A DNA stretch of 15,563 nt from CAYOVG01 sp964407285 (GCA_964407285.1 CAYOVG010000155.1:1-15563), one strand, 5' to 3'. Shown: positions 7,701 to 13,056, counted from the stretch's first letter. The notes: generated from the letters alone by a model not told the origin. Made by a program: numbers and translations.

Positions 7701-8248
7701 TCAAACCTGGCGGACTCCTCGCTCTGGACCATAATCAGTCCGCCCGCTTCCTTGATGTGGCGAATGCCCCTCACTCCGTCGCTTCCCGTGCCGGAGAGGA
7801 TAATGCCGATCGCCTTTTCCCCCTGATCATCGGCAAGGGAGCGGAAGAAGGCGTCGATAGGGAGGTTTACTCCCCTTCCGGGGCTCAACTCGCTCAGAAT
7901 CAACCTGCCGTTGAGTATGGTCAGTTGCTTCCGGGGCGGGATGAGATAAACCGTGTTGGGCTCGACTCGCAATCCTTCCTCGGCGCGTCGTACCGGCATC
8001 CTCGTGCGCTTGGATAGAAGCTCCACCATCAAGCTCTTGTAATCCGGCGAGAGGTGCTGGATGACGATGAAGGCGAGGCCGCTGTCGGGAGGCAGGTGGA
8101 CAAAGAACGCATCCAGCGCCTCGAGCCCTCCCGCCGAAGCGCCGATGCCGACATAGTACGAGGGAGCGTTTTCCGATTCCCCATTGCCTCCGGCGCCGGT
8201 TCCACCGTTTCTTCCACTCTCGGGAGTGTGATGATCTTCTAAATCCAT
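4781..8248 (-). CDS. CheB-CheR fusion sensor with coiled coil, PAS and GAF domains, no kinase domain
   Basis: A 1155-residue signalling protein. Residues 31-211 are a CheB methylesterase domain with the catalytic set S38 (GASAGG), H65 (QHLSPD) and D157 (SGTGSDG), and no receiver domain. Residues 231-491 are a CheR methyltransferase with the SAM loop WVAGCSTGEEAYSLA near 330-344. Residues 531-646 look PAS-like. Residues 656-746 are a coiled coil built on repeated NEELQ(A/S)T-type heptads. Then come PAS (746-856), GAF (876-1026) and a final PAS/PAC (1041-1151). Relatives usually continue into a histidine kinase; this one stops right after PAS, at the heptamer array. It probably modifies or senses through methyl-accepting receptors, but the partner is not in the window. 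I chose the ATG at 8248, with GAGAGG 4 nt upstream; a TTG at 8260 is the alternative. Confidence 0.9.
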   Translation of the reverse strand: MDLEDHHTPESGRNGGTGAGGNGESENAPSYYVGIGASAGGLEALDAFFVHLPPDSGLAFIVIQHLSPDYKSLMVELLSKRTRMPVRRAEEGLRVEPNTVYLIPPRKQLTILNGRLILSELSPGRGVNLPIDAFFRSLADDQGEKAIGIILSGTGSDGVRGIRHIKEAGGLIMVQSEESARFDGMPRAAIATGLTDLVLAPEEMPPKLLSFVQRPYVDQAQRPQVLLSDEDGLTRVFSLLREQVKVDFTFYKPSTVLRRIERRMAVNQTPDLREYVRLMEAWPAEVSMLFRELLIGVTSFFRDREVFDELGKNVLPGLIESAGNDELRFWVAGCSTGEEAYSLAILALECMERSGRKRNIKIFATDIDRDAVLQAGNGVYPESIAADLPSGILGRYFQRKGDQYQIQHSVREMVVFAQHNLIKDPPFNNVSLLSCRNLLIYLQPVLQQRVMELFNFALRPQGVLLLGTSETPGEMGDHFETLHHRFKIYRSRGQRRRPVDGCGFRVPLDPLAQREPVRFGRGAHISRQVEEEQLLDRMLLCLAEDFVLLVAVVNERLELLHLVGNPEGYLKLPSGRLSNDITRMAIKELAIPLSTGLQKVFHTGSDIKYNKVRLPYGNETRSVRMRIKLLPTRKGQERLAGVFLQESQTEERETVQAQSLEYDLSREAEQRIQDLEQELQFTKENLQATIEELETSNEELQATNEELLASNEELQSTNEELQSVNEELHTVNAEYQIKIVEQIEMTNDLENLMAATRIGTLFLDENLEIRKFTPEINRVFRILLSDIGRPVFHLTHLLEGVDLHAVLHRVVEEGGCREREVSTSEGACFLMRALPYQIGGGTASGVVLTFTDIGPLKNAQEEIRLNEARLRSLVSILQHRAENVQELLDYALEEAIKLTGSRIGYIYHYYEDREQFVLNTWSREVMEECTITEPQTCYELDKTGVWGEAVRQGRPIMLNDFQASHPLKKGYPAGHAKLLKYLTVPVFSGSRITAVVGVANKKDDYNETDVLQLTLLMESVFKVVDRTRAEEALKCSADLLEAARHPSRIGSWEWDVERRQLFWTDETYRLHGVEPGEDEYLERSLDCYAPEDRALVSTAFLRCCETGEPYDYELPFTDFSGRRKRVRTVAQAVMDRGRVARVIGVVMDITPPDGL

Positions 8249-8353
8249 AGCACCTCTCAAAGCTCGTCAACCCGGCGGCGGCCGCTCGAGTGTCCATGAT
8301 GCCCGTTGCCGGCAGCCCGTCAGGCCCCCGTTTCCGTCGGGAACAAATTTCCG

Positions 8354-8656
8354 TCAGGAGCCAATATACTCGTAGGTGCGCAACTGCACACTCTTTGGAA
8401 CCAGCTTCAACCCCTTGGGAATCCATTTGTGCGATTCCCGGAATCGGGGACTGCGATGCCAGTTCTTGAAACTCTCCTCATCGTTCCAGTAAGTGATCAG
8501 CATGATCTCGTCGGGATTGTCGGAAGGACTTACCACCTCCATGCGAATGAAACCGTCAGCCTGATCCACCAGGCGCGGACGATTCCGGAAGGCGTCTTTC
8601 ACGCCCGCGGTCATCTCGCTGTTTCGTATCGTAAACCTGCTCGTAACGATGAACAT
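8354..8656 (-). CDS. Antibiotic biosynthesis monooxygenase (ABM) domain protein, IsdG/HmoA-like
   Basis: A 100-residue single-domain protein of the dimeric ferredoxin-like ABM family. W66 and H76 in NWHRSPRFRESHK match the conserved Trp and haem-ligand His of IsdG/IsdI haem-degrading enzymes. The third residue of that set, Asn near position 6, is Ser here (VTSRFTI), so haem cleavage is uncertain. Members without the full set have varied or unknown roles. The ATG at 8656 has GGAGG 9 nt upstream. It lies 105 bp upstream of the CheB-CheR sensor on the same strand, so the two could share a transcript. A 13-bp palindrome at 8717-8729 lies in its upstream region. Confidence 0.8.
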   Translation of the reverse strand: MFIVTSRFTIRNSEMTAGVKDAFRNRPRLVDQADGFIRMEVVSPSDNPDEIMLITYWNDEESFKNWHRSPRFRESHKWIPKGLKLVPKSVQLRTYEYIGS

Positions 8657-8716
8657 GGCCTCACGCCTCCTTGCCTTGCCGTAGATATCGAGCCAACGGA
8701 TGGTTGTTCTCCTCGT

Positions 8717-8729
8717 ATAGACAGTCTAT
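8717..8729. promoter_or_regulatory. 13-bp perfect palindrome, operator candidate upstream of the ABM gene
   Basis: ATAGAC-A-GTCTAT is symmetric about base 8723 and lies about 60 bp upstream of the ABM start codon. The minus strand reads TATACG across one arm, which could be part of a -10 box. The palindrome size suits a dimeric repressor, but the regulator is unknown. Confidence 0.35.
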
Positions 8730-8944
8730 CACAAAAACTTCGGGTACTGTATAAAATCCCGTGCATGTTTCACAGACCACAGGTACCCCGGATTGCCGTT
8801 TCCTCCAACCGGCGCAAACCAGGAAAGCTGCCCACGGGCAGAAGGCGCAAGCGACGGCCCCCACCGTCGGGAAGAATCGGGTTCTCAATCGAAGCTTGTT
8901 TCAAAAGCAAAGTGATCTCTTTGCATGGAAAATCCTCGAGGATG

Positions 8945-8975
8945 CTTGAGGCGCAAGGCATTATCCGCCTTCAAG
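8945..8975. repeat. Hairpin with 9-bp stem and one bulge
   Basis: CTTGAGGCG (8945-8953) pairs with CGCCTTCAAG (8966-8975), with one unpaired base and a 12-nt loop. There is no T-run. It lies in the gene-free stretch between the ABM gene and the phage-like cassette. Confidence 0.35.
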
Positions 8976-9016
8976 GAACTGGATGCGAAAGGGTGAGCTG
9001 CCGTATGGGGGGGGAA

Positions 9017-9067
9017 CGTGGGACGTAAATTGCGTTGACTCAAGGTTGAAAGCATAGTTTACAAGCC
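9017..9067 (+). promoter_or_regulatory. Promoter-like element, copy A of a duplicated 51/52-bp sequence
   Basis: It contains TTGACT, a 17-nt spacer and TTTACA, and reads GTAAA..TTGACT..GTTGAAA..ATAGTTTACAA. About 42 of 52 aligned positions are identical to copy B at 10145-10196, in the same orientation. GTAAA and TTTAC near its ends form a loose inverted repeat. It precedes the three-gene phage-like cassette by about 135 bp. Confidence 0.55.
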
Positions 9068-9202
9068 AAATTCCGGCACAAGTGCAGGCGGAAGTGTAGA
9101 TGTAAGTATTCGCTTATGGAGGGCCGGTTTTCATGGTGGAAAATGTCATGAGTTTTTCCCGTAGATGTTTATCGGCTCTCAGTTTCATGGAAAGGGTATT
9201 GT

Positions 9203-9403
9203 ATGGCTCGAAGGCTAAAGACTTTGGATGATGTGCGGCGCTACCTGGCGGATACGATAAATCGACTGGAAGCCGGGCAACTGGATGCCAACGTTGCCGG
9301 GCGGATAGGCTATCTCTGCAATGTGCTCAAGAGCGTAATTGAAGGCAGCGACATTGAACGGCGCGTTGCTGAACTCGAAAAGCAAAGGAGGTTGCAACCA
9401 TGA
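9203..9403 (+). CDS. Small conserved phage-type protein, function unknown
   Basis: A 66-residue helical protein opening MARRLKTLDDVRRYLADT, with a centre ...AGRIGYLCNVLKSVIEG. It ends in a short charged helix (DIERRVAELEKQ) suited to coiled-coil pairing. From memory it resembles short proteins found beside terminase genes in deltaproteobacterial prophages; no terminase is present here. GGAAAGGG lies 6 nt before the ATG. Its stop overlaps the next start as ATGA at 9400-9403, so the two are probably translationally coupled. No function is claimed. Confidence 0.7.
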   Translation: MARRLKTLDDVRRYLADTINRLEAGQLDANVAGRIGYLCNVLKSVIEGSDIERRVAELEKQRRLQP

Positions 9404-9612
9404 GTAGGCTCACTACCAGAATCGAAAAGCTTGAGGCCGCGAACCCATTGCATGTGCCGATTAAATTTCTCGCGGCATGGATGGAGCCCGACGAAAACGA
9501 AGAACAAGCAAAAGCACGGTTCTATCAGGTAAACACGGATCGATCCCCGGTGAACACGCACCTCACCCTTGTGAGGTGGCTCAGGGACGGCGAGGAACTA
9601 CTTTCGATATGA
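9400..9612 (+). CDS. Small hypothetical protein with N-terminal coiled-coil motif
   Basis: A 70-residue acidic protein. It opens with MSRLTTRIEKLEAAN, a short coiled-coil-like helix seen in small phage proteins. A stretch ending in a WLRDGEE motif follows. It has the strongest ribosome site of the cassette, AAAGGAGGT 8 nt before the ATG, and overlaps the preceding gene by 4 nt. The next gene begins 48 nt downstream. I do not recognise a family; the cassette context suggests a phage origin. Confidence 0.65.
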   Translation: MSRLTTRIEKLEAANPLHVPIKFLAAWMEPDENEEQAKARFYQVNTDRSPVNTHLTLVRWLRDGEELLSI

Positions 9613-9660
9613 ACATCATGGCCGAGGCGGGATGCCGTCCCGGTATCAAGAGGGAAAACC

Positions 9661-10077
9661 ATGCAGCAACAAATGATCCAGCGCAACATGTTGATGGCTC
9701 CGCAGCAACCGCCGGCCGCAGCACAGGAGCAACGCCGGAGAGAAGCCGATGCAGCCACTTGGAAGGCACTGCTTGATATGTCGCTGGCTTCCGGCGACAA
9801 CGCCGCCTTCGAGCGACTGGTAGCGGCTGGGCTCGAAAACCCATTCACCGCTCAAGTCTCGGAAATGCTTGCGGGTATGGGACTCACCAGACCGGGGGAA
9901 ATGGCGGGTATTGTTGACGTCAAACCGGAACGGCTTGACGCATTCAGACGGATGGCCGGCGACAACCCGGACATTGCAAAAGCTATTGAGGCGGCGGTTC
10001 CGGGGGAGCGGTACCAGGCAAAATTGAACGTGGGGCCGAAAGGGCCGCAAGTGACAGAATGGCTATTGGTGCCTTGA
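9661..10077 (+). CDS. Hypothetical protein, phage-like cassette
   Basis: A 138-residue soluble protein with no membrane segment or signal peptide. The first 25 residues are rich in Met, Gln, Pro and Ala, and probably disordered. Residues 28-70 look helical (ATWKALLDMSLASGDNAAFE). The C-terminal third includes GPKGPQVTEWLL. GAGGG lies about 7 nt before the ATG. It is the third gene of the set starting at 9203 and is followed within 25 nt by a terminator, so it closes that transcription unit. I do not recognise the family. Confidence 0.65.
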   Translation: MQQQMIQRNMLMAPQQPPAAAQEQRRREADAATWKALLDMSLASGDNAAFERLVAAGLENPFTAQVSEMLAGMGLTRPGEMAGIVDVKPERLDAFRRMAGDNPDIAKAIEAAVPGERYQAKLNVGPKGPQVTEWLLVP

Positions 10078-10098
10078 GTTACCGGGAACACTCCCGAG

Positions 10099-10129
10099 GC
10101 CGGATGGGCTCATGGCCTGCCCGGCTTTT
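10099..10129 (+). terminator. Rho-independent terminator closing the three-gene cassette
   Basis: A GCC..GGGC arm (10099-10109, with a small bulge) pairs with GCCCGGC (10119-10125) and is followed by TTTT. It begins 22 nt after the stop at 10077, and 16 nt separate it from promoter-like copy B. This divides the phage-like cassette from the TPR/toxin pair. Confidence 0.6.
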
Positions 10130-10144
10130 GTCGTTGTACTGGGG

Positions 10145-10196
10145 CGTGGAACCGTAAAATGCATTGACTTGATGTTGAAAATATAGTTTACAAACC
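10145..10196 (+). promoter_or_regulatory. Promoter-like element, copy B of a duplicated 51/52-bp sequence
   Basis: Copy B shares CGTGG, CGTAAA, TTGACT, GTTGAAA and ATAGTTTACAA with copy A at the same spacing. TTGACT and TTTACA are 17 nt apart. It ends 68 bp before the start of the TPR-like gene. Conservation outside the TTGACT and TTTACA boxes suggests a bound regulator or a shared mobile origin, not just a generic promoter. Confidence 0.55.
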
Positions 10197-10264
10197 TTAA
10201 CAGGAATGGTCAGAAGGAACGTATCTCATCCGATTTCTGTACTCAAATAGAAAGAGAAAACTAA

Positions 10265-10843
10265 ATGGCACCAATGCTCCAGGCGAAGGCGCACCACCTA
10301 ATAGACACCCTGAATCATAGGCTGGGTACTCAGCTTAACGATATTGAACGCTATCGCTTTAAAGCTGAAGCTCACGAACTTATGGATGTCGATCCCGCCG
10401 ATGCTCACATTGCGCTTGGAATCATTGCAAGTTTCGAGCAGAATGTTGAAGAGATGCATAGGTGTCATAAGCTTGGCATTACCTATTCTGGTGAAGCCAG
10501 TTATGCTATCTTTAACTACGCAAATTCATTAATAAAACTCAAACTTCACGAAGAAGCATTATATCAAGCCAAGACAGCATTTGAGAAATCTGTGAAAGGT
10601 GAAGAAGTCCATAGAGATGCATTGGAATTTATCATAGGTCTTTGCCACATTCTAGATTTGGAAGATGAGTTCATTGACTATGCTGCGGAATGGGAGTTAC
10701 TAACCGGAAAACCGCATATCCTTATGGATTCTGAAGAAGAAGATAATGAAGATGCTTATGATGAGGCTCTGACCGATTTTGAAAACCAAGTACAAAACAA
10801 TAGGTCATCCTTTATAGAAGTGGACGCCAGTATTTTTGACTAA
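10265..10843 (+). CDS. TPR-like helical acidic protein, candidate antitoxin partner of the YhaV toxin
   Basis: A 192-residue cytosolic protein. Residues about 45-75 and 78-108 form two helical hairpins with TPR-style spacing (ADAHIALGIIASFEQN and ASYAIFNYANSLIKLKLHEE). Further helices run to about 145. Residues 155-175 are strongly acidic (SEEEDNEDAYDEALTDFE). There is no DNA-binding or AbrB-like fold visible. Its codon usage and base content are clearly AT-richer than the flanking genes, which suggests transfer. The ribosome site is weak (AAAGAGAAAA before ATG 10265). It lies just upstream of the YhaV-family gene, where an antitoxin gene normally sits. The antitoxin role is inferred from position and charge only; it could also be an unrelated TPR protein. 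Confidence 0.75.
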   Translation: MAPMLQAKAHHLIDTLNHRLGTQLNDIERYRFKAEAHELMDVDPADAHIALGIIASFEQNVEEMHRCHKLGITYSGEASYAIFNYANSLIKLKLHEEALYQAKTAFEKSVKGEEVHRDALEFIIGLCHILDLEDEFIDYAAEWELLTGKPHILMDSEEEDNEDAYDEALTDFENQVQNNRSSFIEVDASIFD

Positions 10844-10882
10844 CAATGCATCCAAGGCATGAAAAGCCATGGCTGAAATAAA

Positions 10883-11356
10883 GTGGAAGTTTATCTTTCT
10901 AAAAGTATTAAAGACATTTATGATAAACTGCAATCTGATGCCATTTCGCTTCTTAATAAAGATCCTATTGGGAATCGAAATCATCCAAAAGTAAAATGGT
11001 ATGAAAAAACCAAAAAGGCGATGAAGGATGCCATTGCCAATCCGAACGATAAATCGTATTTGCTTGGGAATACACTCGGAACAGGTCATAGGGCATGGAG
11101 ACGCCTGAAGCGTGATATTCCTTCCCGGTATCGATTCTTTTTTAGATTTTTCAGCGAAACAAAGGAAATCTTCTTCATATGGATGAATGATGAAAGGCAT
11201 CTCCGCAGGGAGGGAGATAGATCCGATGTGTATATGGACTTTACCAGACGGGTAGAATCCGGTGAAGTTCCAGAAAGCCGAGATGGATTTTTAAGGGATG
11301 CTGTTGAATTTGATCTAGATGATCATGGTCCAGATCCTCCAACAATCAGAACTTGA
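10883..11356 (+). CDS. YhaV-family ribonuclease toxin, possible N-terminal frameshift
   Basis: YhaV toxins are ribosome-associated endoribonucleases (family knowledge). The 157-residue reading has the family blocks in order: GNTLG at 62-66, RYRFFFRF at 82-89, WMNDE at 100-104, DVYMDF at 115-120 and GEVP at 127-130. These line up with E. coli YhaV (SLG, RYRLFFRY, WMNDE, DAYTVF, GHPP). The only start in frame is a GTG at 10883 with no ribosome site. An ATG at 10869 in another frame reads MAEIKWK. One added base near 10889 would join it to VYLSKSIKD and restore the W-x-x-Y block seen in the family. The gene is AT-rich like its upstream neighbour, 40 nt away. The family is clear; activity is uncertain. 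Confidence 0.8.
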   Translation: MEVYLSKSIKDIYDKLQSDAISLLNKDPIGNRNHPKVKWYEKTKKAMKDAIANPNDKSYLLGNTLGTGHRAWRRLKRDIPSRYRFFFRFFSETKEIFFIWMNDERHLRREGDRSDVYMDFTRRVESGEVPESRDGFLRDAVEFDLDDHGPDPPTIRT

Positions 11357-11450
11357 ATCTTCCTTCTAACCATCGATCCTGCCAAAGGTAAACCGGTGGA
11401 ATCCAGTTATCGCCAGACTGACAGCAACATAAGATCCAGAAAAGACACAC

Positions 11451-11562
11451 AGGATGGCCTGTAGGCCACTTCCCGGCATGGGTAAAGTGATCCCCATCGG
11501 CCAGCGGCGAATCGGCCATATTGGCGGCTGCGGTATGTGGTGCGGTTTATCCCGCCTCCCCT
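11451..11562 (+). repeat. Degenerate dispersed repeat, long copy
   Basis: It begins AGGATGGCCTG, later reads GGCTGC..GGTATGTGGTGCGG and ends TCCCGCCTCCCCTTC. The copy at 11901-11955 has the same blocks in the same order but lacks about 60 bases from the middle. Confidence 0.4.
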
Positions 11563-11786
11563 TCACTGGTTACACAAAACATCAAGTAGAATCCATGTAG
11601 CATGGCATTCTTTAATGATTTATGGCGCTCCAATGGTACTACAGAATCGTATTACTATCAGCATAACCCTCGCCCGACTTTATACCCTGGGCCTGTGCCG
11701 ATGCCGGCGCGGGTCCGGGGACATGAACTTCCTTCTCTTTTTTCTCCAAGTAAAAAAGAAAATCAGATCGGCTCCGGAGATGTGAT

Positions 11787-11818
11787 GGAGACTTTGGAGA
11801 CTTGGAGACGTTGGAGAC
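11787..11818 (+). repeat. Four GGAGAC words in short tandem
   Basis: GGAGAC occurs at 11787, 11796, 11804 and 11813, separated by TTT, TT and GTT. Such GGAGAC arrays are a simple-repeat type; no gene reads sensibly through it. Confidence 0.6.
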
Positions 11819-11900
11819 TTCGTTTCCGCAAAAGTTTTGAAAAAAACACTGCGGTAGCCGGGGCGAGACTCCGTTCCTTGAAAACTGAATATCGGGCAAA

Positions 11901-11955
11901 AGGATGGCCTGGGCTGCATGGGTATGTGGGGCGGGGAGGCTCCTCCCGCCCTTCC
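11901..11955 (+). repeat. Degenerate dispersed repeat, short copy with strong hairpin
   Basis: It shares AGGATGGCCTG, GGCTGC and GGTATGTGG-GCGG with the copy at 11451. It contains GGGCGGG (11929-11935) pairing with CCCGCCC (11945-11951), a 7-bp GC stem followed by TTCC. It could also work as a terminator on the plus strand. Confidence 0.4.
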
Positions 11956-11996
11956 TACCTTCTCTACTTCCAGCGTACGGAAGAAAAACTGTAATC

Positions 11997-12018
11997 TGCG
12001 TACGTAATGCGTACGTAA
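11997..12018. repeat. Perfect tandem duplication of TGCGTACGTAA beside the tRNA gene
   Basis: The 11-mer TGCGTACGTAA occurs at 11997-12007 and 12008-12018 with no gap, each with the palindromic core TACGTA. GCGTACG occurs once more at about 11973. It lies just beyond the tRNA-Gly terminator, where an integrase core site or repeat could sit; no partner copy was found elsewhere in the window. Confidence 0.6.
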
Positions 12019-12020
12019 AA

Positions 12021-12056
12021 CAAAAAGGGGAAACGAGCAATCCTCGCAACCCCTTA
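12021..12056 (-). terminator. Rho-independent terminator of tRNA-Gly
   Basis: On the minus strand GGGG, then GCGAG-GATT-(G)CTCG, then CCCC form a nested stem followed by TTTTTGTTTT. It starts about 8 nt after the tRNA CCA end, the expected place. Confidence 0.75.
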
Positions 12057-12063
12057 ATTTTCC

Positions 12064-12140
12064 TGGAGCGGGAGACGGGCTTCGAACCCGCGACCCTCAG
12101 CTTGGAAGGCTGACGCTCTGGCCAGCTGAGCTACTCCCGC
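12064..12140 (-). tRNA. tRNA-Gly, anticodon TCC, CCA encoded
   Basis: The minus strand folds as a full cloverleaf. The acceptor arm is GCGGGAG (5' end at 12140) with CTCCCGC, then discriminator T and encoded CCA. The D arm is GCTC/GAGC. The anticodon arm is TCAGC-CTTCCAA-GCTGA with anticodon TCC. The T arm is GCGGG-TTCGAAG-CCCGT. The length is 77 nt with CCA. Its 3' end points toward the accessory region to the left, the usual orientation for integrase-driven insertion. Confidence 0.97.
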
Positions 12141-12153
12141 TTACGTGCTCTCT

Positions 12154-12182
12154 TCTTTAACACGGGATCCGCCTTTTTTCAA
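12154..12182 (-). promoter_or_regulatory. Sigma70-type promoter of tRNA-Gly
   Basis: On the minus strand TTGAAA (12182-12177) and TAAAGA (12159-12154) are 17 nt apart. Transcription would start about 7 nt before the tRNA 5' end. A perfect 16-bp palindrome, TTTTTCAATTGAAAAA (12175-12190), overlaps the -35 box. Confidence 0.55.
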
Positions 12183-12184
12183 TT

Positions 12185-12206
12185 GAAAAATGCAGCATGC
12201 CGCATT
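12185..12206 (-). terminator. Probable terminator of pyrR
   Basis: On the minus strand AATGCGGC pairs with GCTGCATT (one G-U pair, very small loop), followed by TTTTTC, about 70 nt after the pyrR stop. A second, GC-rich stem (CCGG-AGG/CCTCCGG) lies nearer the gene at about 12231-12256. Confidence 0.45.
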
Positions 12207-12274
12207 AAAGCCTTGCGCCGGCCGGCCGTGACCGGGAGGAAGGGAAGCCTCCGGCCCAAGTCCCGGATGATAGT

Positions 12275-12826
12275 TCATTTCCCCGAAACGTACTCGACCA
12301 CCACTTCATCGAAGCCGTCTTTTTCCCTCAGATGCACGTTGACCTGCTCATGCTGAGCCGTGCTCACGCGCACACCCACGAATTGACCGCAGATGGGCAA
12401 CTCCCGGTGCCCCCGGTCCACCAGGACGGCCACCTGCACCCGCCTGGGGCGGCCGTAGTCGATGAGAGCATCCAGGGCCGCCCTGATCGTCCGCCCCGTA
12501 AACAAAACGTCGTCGATCAGAACCACCTCCTTGTCCTCGATGGAAAAGGGCAGATCGGTGGCGCGAACAACCGGATGGCTATGCAATCGGGTCCAGTCGT
12601 CGCGATACAGGGTTATGTCGAGTGTCCCGACCGGAACGGTCAGTTCGAAGCGCCTCTTGATAATCTCTCGCAGCCGCCACGCCAGGTAGACCCCACCCGT
12701 ATGAATCCCGACGAGCACGAGATTATTCCGGTCCACGGCATCCTCGACGAGCTCCGCGGCAACTTTATCCAGACACTGCCCAATTTCCTGGGCCCCCATG
12801 ACAATACGTCTCCCGGACTCTTCCAT
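12275..12826 (-). CDS. pyrR: PyrR: pyr operon attenuation regulator / uracil phosphoribosyltransferase
   Basis: PyrR binds pyr mRNA when UMP is high and in many species also makes UMP from uracil and PRPP. The 183-residue protein has GIHTGG at 40-45, DITLYRDD at 70-77, the PRPP-binding loop VVLIDDVLFTGRTI at about 101-114, and VDRGHRELPI at 137-146. All are diagnostic of PyrR. The ATG at 12826 gives the normal length; the frame extends to a TTG at 12880 but the added residues are not family-like. The ribosome site is weak (GATGGGA). No pyr biosynthetic gene is in the window, so it acts on targets elsewhere or mainly as an enzyme. A leader hairpin and a promoter candidate lie upstream. Confidence 0.95.
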   Translation of the reverse strand: MEESGRRIVMGAQEIGQCLDKVAAELVEDAVDRNNLVLVGIHTGGVYLAWRLREIIKRRFELTVPVGTLDITLYRDDWTRLHSHPVVRATDLPFSIEDKEVVLIDDVLFTGRTIRAALDALIDYGRPRRVQVAVLVDRGHRELPICGQFVGVRVSTAQHEQVNVHLREKDGFDEVVVEYVSGK

Positions 12827-12887
12827 TCTAGTATCCCATCCGCCAGAAAAATTCCGTATAACAACTCCATAAAACGGCAAATTGAAA

Positions 12888-12905
12888 GGACGCCCCCAAG
12901 CGTCC
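12888..12905 (-). promoter_or_regulatory. Leader hairpin upstream of pyrR
   Basis: GGACGC and GCGTCC (12888-12893 and 12900-12905) form a perfect 6-bp stem with a 6-nt loop within the predicted pyrR leader. It could be an RNA regulatory stem. The known PyrR-binding loop consensus was not confirmed. Confidence 0.35.
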
Positions 12906-12932
12906 GATATTTGTCAATAATGGATTTTGTCT

Positions 12933-12961
12933 TCTTTAGCAGCTTTATTCAAGAGAGTCAA
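12933..12961 (-). promoter_or_regulatory. Promoter candidate for pyrR
   Basis: On the minus strand TTGACT (12961-12956) and TAAAGA (12938-12933) are 17 nt apart. The -10 sequence is the same as in the tRNA-Gly promoter candidate. It gives a leader of about 100 nt to the ATG at 12826, long enough for RNA control. Confidence 0.45.
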
Positions 12962-13056
12962 TTCCTTATGCGCATTTCTGCAAGGCGGGGCAAGCTGAAG
13001 AAGAATCGGTCAATATATTCCATCCGACTCGCATCGTTCGTTGCTTTTGTTACTTT

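Larger units (their letters stand above)
8657..9202. other. 546-bp stretch without a recognisable gene; regulatory signals and hairpins only
   Basis: No open frame here resembles a protein. It holds the upstream region of the ABM gene with the palindrome at 8717-8729, and a hairpin GCAAAG/CTTTGC at 8907-8924. A longer hairpin lies at 8945-8975, then a run of eight G at 9007-9014, the promoter-like element at 9017-9067, and about 135 bp of leader before the first small phage-like gene. The left boundary of the accessory region probably falls here, but no matching end sequence was found. Confidence 0.6.
11357..12020. other. Gene-free, repeat-bearing stretch at the right end of the accessory region
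   Basis: About 660 bp with no protein I can support. The plus-strand frame at 11602-11994 is open but its C-terminal half is made from short repeats. The segment holds two related copies of a hairpin-bearing sequence (11451-11562 and 11901-11955), four GGAGAC words at 11787-11818, and a tandem 11-bp repeat at 11997-12018 next to the tRNA terminator. It reads as eroded mobile or intergenic repeat DNA. Confidence 0.55.

Noticed and set aside
11602..11994. Plus-strand 130-residue frame in the gene-free stretch
   Set aside because: It runs through the GGAGAC array and the repeat hairpin, has low-complexity composition (WRRWRLRFRKSF) and no clear ribosome site.
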